Assembly: GCA_004144595.1 (NCBI GenBank)
Contig: SEEM01000026.1
Location: 1-58,933, forward strand
Direction of reading: 5' to 3'
From: Hyphomicrobiales bacterium
Lineage (GTDB): Bacteria; Pseudomonadota; Alphaproteobacteria; Rhizobiales; Beijerinckiaceae
DNA length: 58,933 bases
Below, in pieces: positions 1-8,199 of the stretch. The stretch's first letter is position 1. Each line of letters begins with the position of its first letter. The translations under genes and the position numbers were made by a program. The notes below the pieces were generated by a model. The model had not been told where the DNA came from. It saw nothing but the letters and a program-made list of their open reading frames with translations, and ran no database searches.

Positions 1-990
1 GCGGGGCTGGTCGACATGTCCAGCTTTGCCAAGTTCCTGCTGCAGGGACCGCAGGCAGAGGCCGCCCTGCAGCGCCTCGCCGCCAATGATGTCGCCGTTC
101 CGGTCGGCACCTCCGTCTACACGGCGCTGCTCAATGCCCGAGGTACGTTCGAGAGCGATCTCACCGCCGCCCGCATCGCACCCGACAGCTATCTCCTGCT
201 GACAGGCACCGCGCAGGCGACGCGCGACGCGCACTGGATCAGGCGCCAGCTCCCCGAAGGCGTGACGTTGACCGACGTGACCTCCTCCTATGCGGTGCTC
301 TCGCTCGCCGGACCGAAGGTTCCCGAGATCCTCAGCCGCCTCTCGCCGACCTCGTTCGACCTCGCCGATTTTCAGGCCAATGCCATCCGCAAGATCACGA
401 TCGGCTATGCCACGACCTGGGCCTGCCGCCGCTCCTATCTCGGCGACGGGTTCGAGCTCTATGCCCCCGTCGAGTTCACGGCTGCGATCTACGACGCGCT
501 GCATGAGGCCGGGGCCGATCTCGGCCTTGTCGATGTCGGCTACTACGCCGTGGACTCCCTGCGCATCGAGAAGGGTTTTCGCGCCTGGGGCCGCGAGCTG
601 ACGCCGGACGTAAATCCCTACGAAGCGGGCCTCGGCTTCGCCGTGACGCTCGGCAAGGGCGACTTTCTCGGCCGCGAGGCGCTGGTCGCCGCCAAGGCCG
701 CGCCGCGCACGAAACGCCTGATCGCTCTTGTCGGGCCGCGTCCGAGCGGGCAGATGGCCTGGGGCGGCGAAGCCATCCTGGCGGACGGCAAGCCTATCGG
801 CGAGATCACCTCGGCCGGTTTCGGCGCGAGCCTCGACGGCATCGTGGCGCTGGGCTGGGCCTCAAGTGACCAGCCGATCGACCAGGCCTGGCTCGATGCG
901 CGGAGCTGGGCTATCGACCTCGCCGGCACGAGCGTATCGGTCAGCGCCAGTCTCGCGGCACCGCTCGACCGAACGCATTCCCGATCCTGA
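1..990 (+). CDS. C-terminal part of a GcvT-domain (dimethylglycine/sarcosine dehydrogenase-like) protein, 5' truncated
   Basis: The frame is open from base 1 and reads AGLVDMSSFAKF before the first Met, a junction typical of the folate-binding aminomethyltransferase half of dimethylglycine or sarcosine dehydrogenases. The ATG at 16 is therefore probably internal and the gene starts outside the window. The visible 330 residues cover the GcvT domain (YAVLSLAGPKVPEIL, then DSLRIEKGFRAWGREL and GKGDFLGREAL) and the C-terminal barrel. Known members move the one-carbon unit released by N-demethylation onto tetrahydrofolate, and an N-terminal FAD domain is expected upstream. It converges on the phosphonate-linked genes at 1007-3390. 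A role in demethylating an N-methylated amine, possibly an N-methyl aminophosphonate, is an inference. The family call is fairly sure and the substrate is not. Confidence 0.8.
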   Translation, partial: AGLVDMSSFAKFLLQGPQAEAALQRLAANDVAVPVGTSVYTALLNARGTFESDLTAARIAPDSYLLLTGTAQATRDAHWIRRQLPEGVTLTDVTSSYAVLSLAGPKVPEILSRLSPTSFDLADFQANAIRKITIGYATTWACRRSYLGDGFELYAPVEFTAAIYDALHEAGADLGLVDVGYYAVDSLRIEKGFRAWGRELTPDVNPYEAGLGFAVTLGKGDFLGREALVAAKAAPRTKRLIALVGPRPSGQMAWGGEAILADGKPIGEITSAGFGASLDGIVALGWASSDQPIDQAWLDARSWAIDLAGTSVSVSASLAAPLDRTHSRS

Positions 991-1006
991 GCACCGCCGG
1001 GGTCTC

Positions 1007-2023
1007 TTAAGAGAAGGCGACGTTTTGCGCCTGCGCCCGCAGGCGCGGGTCCCGTGAACGGATCTGGACCGGTCTGCCGTCGAGAATCTCGAAGCAGCGC
1101 GCCAGCGTGTCGTCCGAAAGGCGCCGCATCGCCTCCACCGTGAAGAAGGTCAGGTGCGGAAACAGGATGACGTCGTTGCGCCCGAACAGAGCGCTGAGCG
1201 GATGGCCCTGCCGGGCGAGCGGCTCCTGGCTGTAGACATCGAGTCCGACGCCGCCGAGGCGCCCTGCCAGCACCGCCTCGACCAGCGCGGCCTCGTCGAT
1301 CAGCGCGCCGCGCGAGACGTTAACGAGGATCGTATCCGGCTTGAGGCAAGCGAGCTCCGCCCGGCCGATGATGTGGCGGGTCGCGTCGTTCAGGACGCTA
1401 TGCATAGAGACCACGTCGCATTGCCTGAGCATGGTGTGGAGGTCGTCGACCTTCTCGATTCCCACCGCGGCCATGGTCGCGGCATCGACATGCGGGTCGT
1501 AGCCGAGGACGCGCGCGCGGAACCCCTGCCCCGCCATCCGCGCCATGCTGCGCCCGATCTTGCCGGTGCCGACCAGCCCCAGCGTCGCGCCAGAGATGTC
1601 GCGACCGAGCCAGCGCTGCGCCGGCCAGATCCAGCCCTCGCGATCCATCGCGCGGCCGATCTCCGGCAGGCGCTTCGCCAGCGCGATCATCAGGGCGAAG
1701 GCGCCCTCGGCGACCGTCTCCTCGGCATATTCGGGCACGTTGACGACGGGGATGCCGCGCGCGATCGCGGCGGGAATATCGATCGCATCGATGCCGACGC
1801 CGTATTTGACGATGCCCTTGAGTTTGGGCGCCGCCGCGATCACCCGTGCGGTAACCGGCGTGTAGCACATCAATAGCAGGTCGGCGTCGGCGACCTCCCG
1901 CATCAGCGCTTCCTCGGAAATCCCGTCGGGGAGCGTGACGAGGTCGACACCGCGGGCGCGAAGCCCGGCGTCGATCTGTGGGCATTCCAGCTCTTGGTCG
2001 GTGCGGACGGCCTTCATTGCCAC
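1007..2023 (-). CDS. D-isomer-specific 2-hydroxyacid dehydrogenase (CtBP-like)
   Basis: The 338-residue protein has the D-2-hydroxyacid dehydrogenase layout: substrate-domain N terminus, Rossmann motif VGTGKIG at about 151-156, catalytic Arg in VNVSRGALID (about 238), Glu in DVYSQEP (about 267) and His in FPHLTF (about 290). Members reduce 2-keto acids or oxidise D-2-hydroxyacids with NAD(P). Here the start is GTG at 2023. An in-frame ATG at 2017 with GGGG just upstream is an equally good start. It begins 5 bases after the stop of the PbfA-like gene, so the two are almost certainly co-transcribed. The substrate is unknown. Its place beside phosphonate genes suggests a hydroxylated two-carbon or phosphonate intermediate, which is inference only. 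Confidence 0.85.
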   Translation of the reverse strand: MAMKAVRTDQELECPQIDAGLRARGVDLVTLPDGISEEALMREVADADLLLMCYTPVTARVIAAAPKLKGIVKYGVGIDAIDIPAAIARGIPVVNVPEYAEETVAEGAFALMIALAKRLPEIGRAMDREGWIWPAQRWLGRDISGATLGLVGTGKIGRSMARMAGQGFRARVLGYDPHVDAATMAAVGIEKVDDLHTMLRQCDVVSMHSVLNDATRHIIGRAELACLKPDTILVNVSRGALIDEAALVEAVLAGRLGGVGLDVYSQEPLARQGHPLSALFGRNDVILFPHLTFFTVEAMRRLSDDTLARCFEILDGRPVQIRSRDPRLRAQAQNVAFS

Positions 2024-2028
2024 GCCCC

Positions 2029-3390
2029 TCAGCCCGCCAGGATCGCCTGCTCGACGATGCCGAGCGCGCGTTCCAGATCGGCCCGCGCGATCACCATCGG
2101 CGGAGACAGGGTCAGCACGTTGCCCTGGCTGATCTTGAAACTCAGACCCGCCTCGAGGCAGCGGTAATATACGCGCTCTGCAAGCGCATTGTCCGGCGTC
2201 CAGGCATCGCGATCCGCGACGAGTTCGATACCGAAAAGCAGGCCGCGGCCGCGCACGTCGCCGACAGCCGGACAGCTCGCGCCGAAATGGCGCAGGCGCT
2301 CCATCGCATAAGCGCCGAGTTCCGCGGCGCGCTCCGCCAGCCCCTCCTCGCGGATGATGTTGATCGTGGTCAGCGCCGCGCGGGTCGTGACCGGGTTCTT
2401 CTCATGGGTGTAGTGGCCGATCGCATAGCCGCCGGCTACATCGAGATCGCGTCGCGCGATCACCGCGGCGATCGGCAGGATGCCGCCGCCCAGCGCCTTG
2501 CCGAGCACGACCATGTCGGGCTGCACCTCGTCATACTCATGCGCGAAGAAGCGCCCGGTCTTGCCGAGCCCGGTCGGGATTTCGTCGAAGATCAGGAGCG
2601 TGCCGTGCCGGTCGCAAGCCTCGCGTACGCTCTTCCAGAAGCCCGGGGCCGGCGGGTGTGGCGTCGCCCGCATCGGCTCTGCAACGACTGCCGCGACATC
2701 CCCTTCCCGCGCCAGCACATAGGCGATCATGCGGGCGCAGGCGCGCGCCGAATCCTCCAGATTGTCATGGCCATAAGCGCAGTTGCGGACGCCCCAGGGC
2801 GCGACATGCTCGGCGCCCGGCAACAACGGCCCGGCGATGCCGGAGCGGAAGGTCGCCTCGCCGCCGACGCTGGAAGCGCCGAAGCCTGCACCGTGGAAGG
2901 CGTCCCAGAAGGAGAGCGTCTTGAAGCGGCCAGTCGCGGCGCGCGCGAGCCGGAGCGCAACCTCGATCGCATCCGAGCCGCCGGTGGTGAAGAGCACCTT
3001 GCCGAGATCGCCCGGCGCCAGTCGCGCCAGCGTTTCGGCCAGTTCGACGGCCGGCTCGCAGGTGAAGCGGCGCGGCGCGAAGCAGAGGTCGTCGAGCTGT
3101 GTCTTGATCGCTTCCTTCAGGCGTGGATGGCCATAGCCGATATGGTGGACGCTGTTGCCATGGAAATCCATGTAGCGGCGCCCCATCGTATCCTCGATCC
3201 AGATGCCCTCCGCCCTGGCGATGGCGGTGAGGCACGGGCTCGACAGGCTCTGGTGCAGGAAGGTGGCGGAATCGCGCGCCAGCAATTCGCGGGTTCCCGC
3301 GTCACCGATTCCGGCGGACCAGTCGCTGCGCGCCGCGGAGGTGTTGGATTCGCCTTCGGTATGGACGATGGCGGCGGTTTCGGCGCGCAT
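2029..3390 (-). CDS. pbfA: class III aminotransferase-fold PLP enzyme, probable (R)-1-hydroxy-2-aminoethylphosphonate ammonia-lyase
   Basis: The 453-residue protein is a fold-type I PLP enzyme of the class III aminotransferase group. The PLP-binding Asp lies in LLIFDEIPTGLGKTG (about 269) and the Schiff-base Lys in VVLGKALGGG (about 298). The N-terminal stretch HQSLSSPCL, the DFHGNSVHHIGYGHP block and the FAPRRFTCEP block resemble what I recall of PbfA, an enzyme that eliminates ammonia from (R)-1-hydroxy-2-aminoethylphosphonate to give phosphonoacetaldehyde, and that is often annotated as an aspartate aminotransferase family protein. Such genes recur in phosphonate clusters, and a full phnWAY set lies 6 kb away. 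It would feed the PhnY/PhnA branch without a transamination. It heads a two-gene unit with the hydroxyacid dehydrogenase and diverges from a LysR gene. An ordinary omega-aminotransferase remains possible. Confidence 0.65.
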   Translation of the reverse strand: MRAETAAIVHTEGESNTSAARSDWSAGIGDAGTRELLARDSATFLHQSLSSPCLTAIARAEGIWIEDTMGRRYMDFHGNSVHHIGYGHPRLKEAIKTQLDDLCFAPRRFTCEPAVELAETLARLAPGDLGKVLFTTGGSDAIEVALRLARAATGRFKTLSFWDAFHGAGFGASSVGGEATFRSGIAGPLLPGAEHVAPWGVRNCAYGHDNLEDSARACARMIAYVLAREGDVAAVVAEPMRATPHPPAPGFWKSVREACDRHGTLLIFDEIPTGLGKTGRFFAHEYDEVQPDMVVLGKALGGGILPIAAVIARRDLDVAGGYAIGHYTHEKNPVTTRAALTTINIIREEGLAERAAELGAYAMERLRHFGASCPAVGDVRGRGLLFGIELVADRDAWTPDNALAERVYYRCLEAGLSFKISQGNVLTLSPPMVIARADLERALGIVEQAILAG

Positions 3391-3461
3391 GGCAAGGCCT
3401 CGGTTCGCGCTTGTGCAGCGCTGTCGAGGGTCACAATGCCTTCGCCTTATCGATCTGAAAA

Positions 3462-3497
3462 ATCGCTATTTCATATTCAAGTATAAATTTCAGCGAT
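3462..3497. promoter_or_regulatory. 36-bp imperfect inverted repeat, candidate LysR operator/promoter region
   Basis: ATCGCT at 3462-3467 pairs with AGCGAT at 3492-3497, and the enclosed A/T-rich stretch keeps partial symmetry (ATTTCATAT against ATAAATTTC). It sits in the 143-base gap between the divergent pbfA-like (start 3390) and LysR (start 3534) genes and is far more AT-rich than its surroundings. This is the usual place for a LysR binding site covering a divergent promoter. No binding data can be inferred. Confidence 0.5.
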
Positions 3498-3533
3498 ATC
3501 ATTTCGCATCGGCTTTTCGAGGCTTCGTCTGCC

Positions 3534-4403
3534 ATGCGTCATGTCCAGCTCCGGGCTTTCCATCAGGTCGCGCTGTCCGGCGGCTTTTCGAAAGCCGCGC
3601 TCGCACTGAACCTTACGCAGCCGGCGATCTCGGATCAGGTCCGGAAGCTTGAGGAGGAATACGACGTCGCGCTGTTCAGCCGCCGCCATCGCCAGATCGT
3701 TCTGACGCCGGCCGGGCAGCGACTGCTCACGGTGACGCATCGCCTGTTCGGCGCCGAGGGCGAGGCGCTGGAATTGCTGCAGGAAGAACGCTCGCTGCGG
3801 ACAGGCGCGCTCAGGATCGTCGCTGATTCCGTGCATCATGCGCTCGATGTGCTGACCGCCTTCCGTGAGCGCCATCCCCGCATCCAGGTCTCGATCGCGC
3901 AGGGCAATACCGGCAGCATTGTCGAGACGCTGATCGGCTACGAGGCCGATATCGGCGTGCTCGGCGAACTCGCCGACGAACGACCGTTCGCGGTGCTGCC
4001 GCTCAACGTCTCGCCGATCATCGCCTTCGCCGCGAAGGGCCACCCTGCGGCGGCGCGCTCACCGCTTTCGCTGCACGAACTCGCAGCCTGGCCGCTCGTC
4101 ATGCGCGAGCGTGGATCGCGGACGCGGCAATTGCTGGAGCAGCGGGCGGCGGAACAAGGTGTCGCGCTGCGCTACGCCGTCGAGGCGGAAGGGCGAGAGG
4201 CGGTGCGCGCCATCGTAGCGGCCGGTGGCGGGATCGGCTTCGTCTCGGCGGCCGAGTTCGACGAGGACGACACGCGCCTCGTCGGCATCCCGCTCGATGG
4301 GCCGCTCCTCCTGATGCACGAGAAGCTGATCTGCCTGCACGAGCGCCGCAACAGCAAGGCGATCCAGGCCTTCTTCGCGCTGGCGCGGTCCCTGCGCGTT
4401 TGA
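3534..4403 (+). CDS. LysR-family transcriptional regulator (phosphonate-linked, copy 1)
   Basis: The 289-residue protein has an N-terminal winged helix-turn-helix (LRAFHQVALSGGFSKAA, then LTQPAISDQVRKLEEE) and a periplasmic-binding-protein-like effector domain. It diverges from the pbfA-like gene across a gap with a long inverted repeat, so it probably controls that unit and itself. The effector domain shares the landmarks RERGS, REAVR and GIGFVSAAEF with the LysR protein at 13298, so the two are paralogues of one subfamily. The ligand may be a phosphonate such as hydroxy-AEP or phosphonoacetaldehyde, which is inference from neighbours. The start has no strong Shine-Dalgarno sequence. Confidence 0.88.
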   Translation: MRHVQLRAFHQVALSGGFSKAALALNLTQPAISDQVRKLEEEYDVALFSRRHRQIVLTPAGQRLLTVTHRLFGAEGEALELLQEERSLRTGALRIVADSVHHALDVLTAFRERHPRIQVSIAQGNTGSIVETLIGYEADIGVLGELADERPFAVLPLNVSPIIAFAAKGHPAAARSPLSLHELAAWPLVMRERGSRTRQLLEQRAAEQGVALRYAVEAEGREAVRAIVAAGGGIGFVSAAEFDEDDTRLVGIPLDGPLLLMHEKLICLHERRNSKAIQAFFALARSLRV

Positions 4404-4413
4404 GCGCGCCGCG

Positions 4414-5145
4414 CTACGGAAGCGCTGTCCCGGTCCGCAAGGCGTGCGCCCAGTCGGCGCGTCCATTCGCCTCCGCACGTTGGGCCGAGTGCTCCCAGTC
4501 ATAGGCGACGAGATGATGTTCGATCGCGATCCCCGCACCGAGCGTGACGACGGCGAATCGGGCATGGGGCATGCCGCTCTCGGAGACATGGGCCGGATCC
4601 GTATCGCGATAGGCCGGATTGCCGACGCTACCGGGGTTGAGCACGATCGCCCCTGATTGAAGCCGAACGGCGCGCGGCAGGTGGCTGTGCCCACAGAGCA
4701 TCAGCGGCGCGGTCCACCCCGCGAGGCGCTGCTCGATCAACGCGATCGGCGCCGGCACGAGATGGCCGTTCCGGACCTCCTCCATCAGATAGGCCGAGTC
4801 GTTTCCAGGGCTCGCATGGAAGCAGAGCGCTTTTTCCATCGTGATCTCGACCGGCAGTGCGGCGAGCCAGGCGCGCGCCTCTGGATCGAGCGCCTGCCAG
4901 GCATAGCTGTCCGATCCGCCGAGACCTTCGGGCGACGCCGCGGCCATCGCCCGGTCATGATTGCCCCGGACATGGCTCATCGCGCATGACCGCAGAAGCG
5001 CGACCGTCTCGGCCGGCCAGAGCGGGCCGGAGGCGCAATCGCCGAGATTGATGATGAGGTCCGGCGCGAGCGCGTCGAGCTTCGCCATCACCGCCTCGAG
5101 CGCCGGCAGGTTGCCGTGGATATCGGCGATCACGCCCAGGCGCAT
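4414..5145 (-). CDS. metallophosphoesterase (calcineurin-like, YfcE/MJ0936 type)
   Basis: From the Met at 5145 the protein reads MRLGVIADIHGNLPALEAV, the classic D-x-H metal site. INLGDCASGP, VRGNHD, the CFHASPG stretch and LCGHSHLP follow, completing the two-metal calcineurin-like centre in about 243 residues. The frame stays open upstream to 5268, but that part runs through the palindromic repeat at 5166-5211 and is not protein-like. An in-frame Met at 5169 inside the repeat is a less likely start. It lies downstream of the phosphonate permease on the same strand, separated by the repeat. It could hydrolyse a phosphodiester or phosphomonoester. A link to phosphonate use is only positional. 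Confidence 0.85.
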   Translation of the reverse strand: MRLGVIADIHGNLPALEAVMAKLDALAPDLIINLGDCASGPLWPAETVALLRSCAMSHVRGNHDRAMAAASPEGLGGSDSYAWQALDPEARAWLAALPVEITMEKALCFHASPGNDSAYLMEEVRNGHLVPAPIALIEQRLAGWTAPLMLCGHSHLPRAVRLQSGAIVLNPGSVGNPAYRDTDPAHVSESGMPHARFAVVTLGAGIAIEHHLVAYDWEHSAQRAEANGRADWAHALRTGTALP

Positions 5146-5165
5146 GCCTCGATGTTTTTGATTTA

Positions 5166-5211
5166 GCATCGGCTTTTTCCGAAAACCGCGTTCCACTTTT
5201 CGGGCCGATGC
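5166..5211. repeat. GCATCGGC...GCCGATGC palindromic intergenic repeat, copy 1
   Basis: The ends GCATCGGC (5166-5173) and GCCGATGC (5204-5211) are perfect inverted copies, with an inner CTTTTTCCGAAAA / CACTTTTCGGG section. A near-identical copy is at 34979-35026, and related copies are at 42099-42144 and 47345-47390. The CTAG that follows supplies the TAG stop (5213-5215) of the permease gene. Confidence 0.85.
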
Positions 5212-5212
5212 T

Positions 5213-6928
5213 CTAGCGCTGGCGCCATTGCTGCAAGCGGCCGAAGACCAGTTGGTCGAGGCCGACATGGGCGAGCTTCACGGCGATAGCGGTCGCCATG
5301 ATGACGCTTGCCATGCCGGCGGCGGAGGCCATGGCGCCGGCCTCGTCCATATGGACGATCGCGATCGAGGCGAGCTTGGTGTCGGCCCCGTAGAGGAAGA
5401 TCACGGCGGAGACCGTGGTCAGCGCGTTGACGAAGACATAGACGGCGATGTCGAGGATCGCCGGCAGGCAGATCGGCGCGGTCACGCGGCGGAAGGTCGA
5501 CCAGAACGGCACCTTGAGCGAGGCCGAGACCGACTCGAATTCGCCGTCGAGCTGCTTCAGGCTGGTCAGCGCCGTGATGTGCCCGACCGTGTAGAAATGC
5601 GCGACGGTGTTGATCACCAGAATCGCCAGCGTCCCGTAGAGGAAGCCGAGCGGATTCCAGCCCGCATTGTAGAAGAAGACATAGCCCAGGCCGAGCACGA
5701 GGCCCGGCACCGCCATCGGCAGCATCGCCAGGAACTGGGCGAAGGCGCGCAGGCGCGGGAAGAGCTTCACCTTCTCGATCAGATAGGCACCGGTGAAGAT
5801 CAGTGCGGTGCCGATCACCGCCGTGAGCGAGGCGAGCAGCAGCGAGTTTCGATAGGGCCCCCAGCCGTCGGGTTCGACCGCAGCGAAGTCGTAATTGCCC
5901 AGCGTCAGCGAGAGATTATAGGGCCAGTATTTGACGAAGGAGCCCCAGAAGGCGACCGCATAAGGGCCGACGATGGCGAGTGCGATCAGGCCGACGAAGC
6001 CGAGCAGCGCAAGGTCGCGGCGCCGGTCCGGCTTGGCGATATAAGGTACGGCGCGAGCCGAGAGCATGGCGCTCTGGCGCCGCTGCACCACCCGGTCGAC
6101 GAAGAAGGCAAGCACGGCCGGCACCAGCAGGATGATGCCGACGACGGCACCCATCGGGAAATTCTGCTGGCCGACGACCTGCCGGTAGGCGTCGGTCGCG
6201 AGCACGCTGAACTGCCCGCCGATCACCTTGGGAATGCCGAAATCCGTGATGACGAGCGTGAAGACGACGAAGGTCGCGCTGATCACGCCATAGCGCGCAC
6301 CCGGCAGCGTGATCGTATGGAAGATGCGCCAGCGCGAGGTGCCCATGGCATCGGCAGCCTCGCGCAGACGCCCGTCGGAAAGCGCCAGCGCCGTGACGAG
6401 GATCAGCATCGCATGCGGGAAGCAATAGAGCACCTCGGCGGCGATGATGCCGACGGGGCCGTAGAGCGAGGCGCCCATCATCCAGGATTTCAGGATGCCC
6501 TGGTTTCCGAAGAGGTAGATCAGCGCGAGGCCCGAGAGCAGCGAAGGCGCGAAGACCGGCACCATTGCCGCCGCATAGAAGGCGCCCTTGAGCGGGATGC
6601 AGCTGCGGCGCAACGCATAGGCATAGAGGAATGCGAGCGGCACGACGATCGCGGTGGTGACGCTGGCGACGAGCAGGCTGTTCAGCAGCGAGTAGAACAG
6701 GCTTGGTGTCGTCGCGTAGCTGACGAAATTGGCGAGGCCGACAAACTTGCCCTGCGTGTTCTCGAGGCTCTTGGAGAGCAGCGCCCAGAGCGGCAGCGCG
6801 ATGATCAGGACCAGCAGCAGGCAGAGCGCCAGGATCAAGGCGCGGGCGACATGGCGTTCGCTGATCCGCAGCGGCGAGATTTTCACGGGCGTATCCGTCA
6901 TCGTCAGCGGCGGCGCGAGATCGCTCAT
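5213..6928 (-). CDS. fused two-domain ABC transporter permease, putative 2-aminoethylphosphonate type
   Basis: From ATG at 6928 the protein has 571 residues and two tandem permease domains of six or so membrane helices each. Two EAA-like loops are visible: EAADAMGTSRWRIFHTITLP in the first half and FESVSASLKVPFWSTFRRV in the second. Fused permeases of this size occur in the iron/thiamine/AEP (FbpB/PhnU-V) group of inner-membrane importers. The open frame extends upstream to 7084 but overlaps the ATPase. The start chosen here gives an ATGA overlap with the ATPase stop at 6925, which implies translational coupling. With PhnS and PhnT it would form a complete importer for AEP. The gene ends on the TAG contributed by the repeat at 5166. 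Confidence 0.88.
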   Translation of the reverse strand: MSDLAPPLTMTDTPVKISPLRISERHVARALILALCLLLVLIIALPLWALLSKSLENTQGKFVGLANFVSYATTPSLFYSLLNSLLVASVTTAIVVPLAFLYAYALRRSCIPLKGAFYAAAMVPVFAPSLLSGLALIYLFGNQGILKSWMMGASLYGPVGIIAAEVLYCFPHAMLILVTALALSDGRLREAADAMGTSRWRIFHTITLPGARYGVISATFVVFTLVITDFGIPKVIGGQFSVLATDAYRQVVGQQNFPMGAVVGIILLVPAVLAFFVDRVVQRRQSAMLSARAVPYIAKPDRRRDLALLGFVGLIALAIVGPYAVAFWGSFVKYWPYNLSLTLGNYDFAAVEPDGWGPYRNSLLLASLTAVIGTALIFTGAYLIEKVKLFPRLRAFAQFLAMLPMAVPGLVLGLGYVFFYNAGWNPLGFLYGTLAILVINTVAHFYTVGHITALTSLKQLDGEFESVSASLKVPFWSTFRRVTAPICLPAILDIAVYVFVNALTTVSAVIFLYGADTKLASIAIVHMDEAGAMASAAGMASVIMATAIAVKLAHVGLDQLVFGRLQQWRQR

Positions 6929-8076
6929 CGTCCGTCGCCTGCAAAGACGTGCAGCGCCTCGGGCGGAAAGGCGACGGCACGGACCTGCCCCGGGACGATG
7001 CCGAGATCGCGCATCGCATTGGTCGAGAAATCGGCGGCGATGCTGGTCGCGCGCGAGCTCGTCGGCTGAAGATGCGCCCGGCAATAGGAGCCGAGGAAGG
7101 CGAGGTCCCCGATCGTCGCCTCGAAGCGGTTCGGCGTGTCCGCGCCGATGCCGCGGGTTCGGACCTCCTCGGGGCGCATCGCGAGCCTGACCGGCGTGCC
7201 GACGGCGAAGGGCGCGGCATTGGCGACGACGAGATCGAGCTCGTCGACGCGGACCTTGCCTGGGCCGGTGACGATCGCGTCCATGAAGGTCATGTGCCCG
7301 ACGAAATCGGCGACAAAGGGCGTCGCCGGGCGCCGGTAAATCTCCTCTGGCGAGCCGACCTGCTCGACCGCACCGTCGCGCATCACGACGATGCGATCGG
7401 CCATCGCCAAGGCCTCCTCCTGGTCATGCGTCACCATGATCGTGGTGACGCCCAGCCGCTGCTGCAGCGAACGCATCTCGTCGCGCAGGCGCACACGGAC
7501 CTTGGCGTCAAGTGCCGAGAGCGGCTCGTCGAGCAGCAGCAGTTCCGGCGAGGTGGCGAGCGCACGCGCCAGCGCCACACGCTGCTGCTGCCCGCCCGAA
7601 AGCTGGACCGGATATTTCTTGCCCTGTTCCGGCAGGCCGACGAGCGTCAGCAGCTCGCTGACGCGCTTGCCGATCTCGTCTCGGGAGCGGCGCCGGTTGA
7701 CCAGCCCGTAGCCGACATTGTCGATGACGGTGAGATTGGGGAAGAGCGCATAGGACTGGAAGACGATGCCGAAATCGCGCTCGGAGGGGCTGGCATGCGA
7801 GACATCGCGCCCGCCCATATGGATCGTGCCGCTGTCCTGAAGATCGAGCCCGGCGACCGCCCGCAGCAAGGTGGTCTTGCCGCAGCCGGACGGGCCGAGG
7901 AAGCAGACGAATTCCCCGCGATGGATGTCGAGGTCGATATCGCGCAGTGCCCGGAACGCGCCGAAGTTCTTGGCGAGATTGCGGATCGAAAGAAACGGGG
8001 CCGCACTGATGGACGCGGTGGTCTTGGACGCCGTGGTCTTGGACGTCGAGATATTGGACATCGGGCCGGCCTTCAT
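6925..8076 (-). CDS. phnT: ABC transporter ATP-binding protein, putative 2-aminoethylphosphonate importer
   Basis: The 383-residue protein is a CUT1/PotA-type ATPase: Walker A GPSGCGKTTLL, Q-loop in VFQSYALFPN, signature LSGGQQQRVAL, Walker B LLLLDEPLSALD and H-loop in THDQEEA. About 110 C-terminal residues form a TOBE-like regulatory domain. It energises the fused permease, whose gene overlaps it by four bases. An alternative start is the Met at 8061. The N terminus contains a short Ser/Thr repeat (SKTTASKTTAS) encoded by a 15-bp tandem duplication around 8013-8045, unusual for this family and probably a flexible extension. Substrate assignment rests on the adjacent phnWAY genes. Confidence 0.88.
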   Translation of the reverse strand: MKAGPMSNISTSKTTASKTTASISAAPFLSIRNLAKNFGAFRALRDIDLDIHRGEFVCFLGPSGCGKTTLLRAVAGLDLQDSGTIHMGGRDVSHASPSERDFGIVFQSYALFPNLTVIDNVGYGLVNRRRSRDEIGKRVSELLTLVGLPEQGKKYPVQLSGGQQQRVALARALATSPELLLLDEPLSALDAKVRVRLRDEMRSLQQRLGVTTIMVTHDQEEALAMADRIVVMRDGAVEQVGSPEEIYRRPATPFVADFVGHMTFMDAIVTGPGKVRVDELDLVVANAAPFAVGTPVRLAMRPEEVRTRGIGADTPNRFEATIGDLAFLGSYCRAHLQPTSSRATSIAADFSTNAMRDLGIVPGQVRAVAFPPEALHVFAGDGR

Positions 8077-8199
8077 CTGAACGGGGCAGAGGCTCGGCTC
8101 GCCGGCGAAGACGAAGCCGATCTCTTCACGTCATGCACAGAGACGTCTTGCACAGACCATGCCGCCGGCCGCCCACGCGGGCGGCGGCACAGAGGAGGC

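Noticed and set aside
5228..7069. 613-codon plus-strand open frame opposite the permease gene
   Set aside because: Antisense shadow of a clear membrane protein, with the usual Arg/His/Asp-rich composition and no family match.
8013..8045. 15-bp tandem duplication in the 5' end of the ATPase gene as a regulatory repeat
   Set aside because: It keeps the reading frame and encodes a Ser/Thr-rich extension, so it is noted in the gene entry and not called separately.
8168..8185. GC-rich hairpin between phnS and phnT as a terminator
   Set aside because: The stem is short and imperfect around GCCGCCC/GGGCGGC and has no U-tract on the minus strand, so I do not call it as a terminator.
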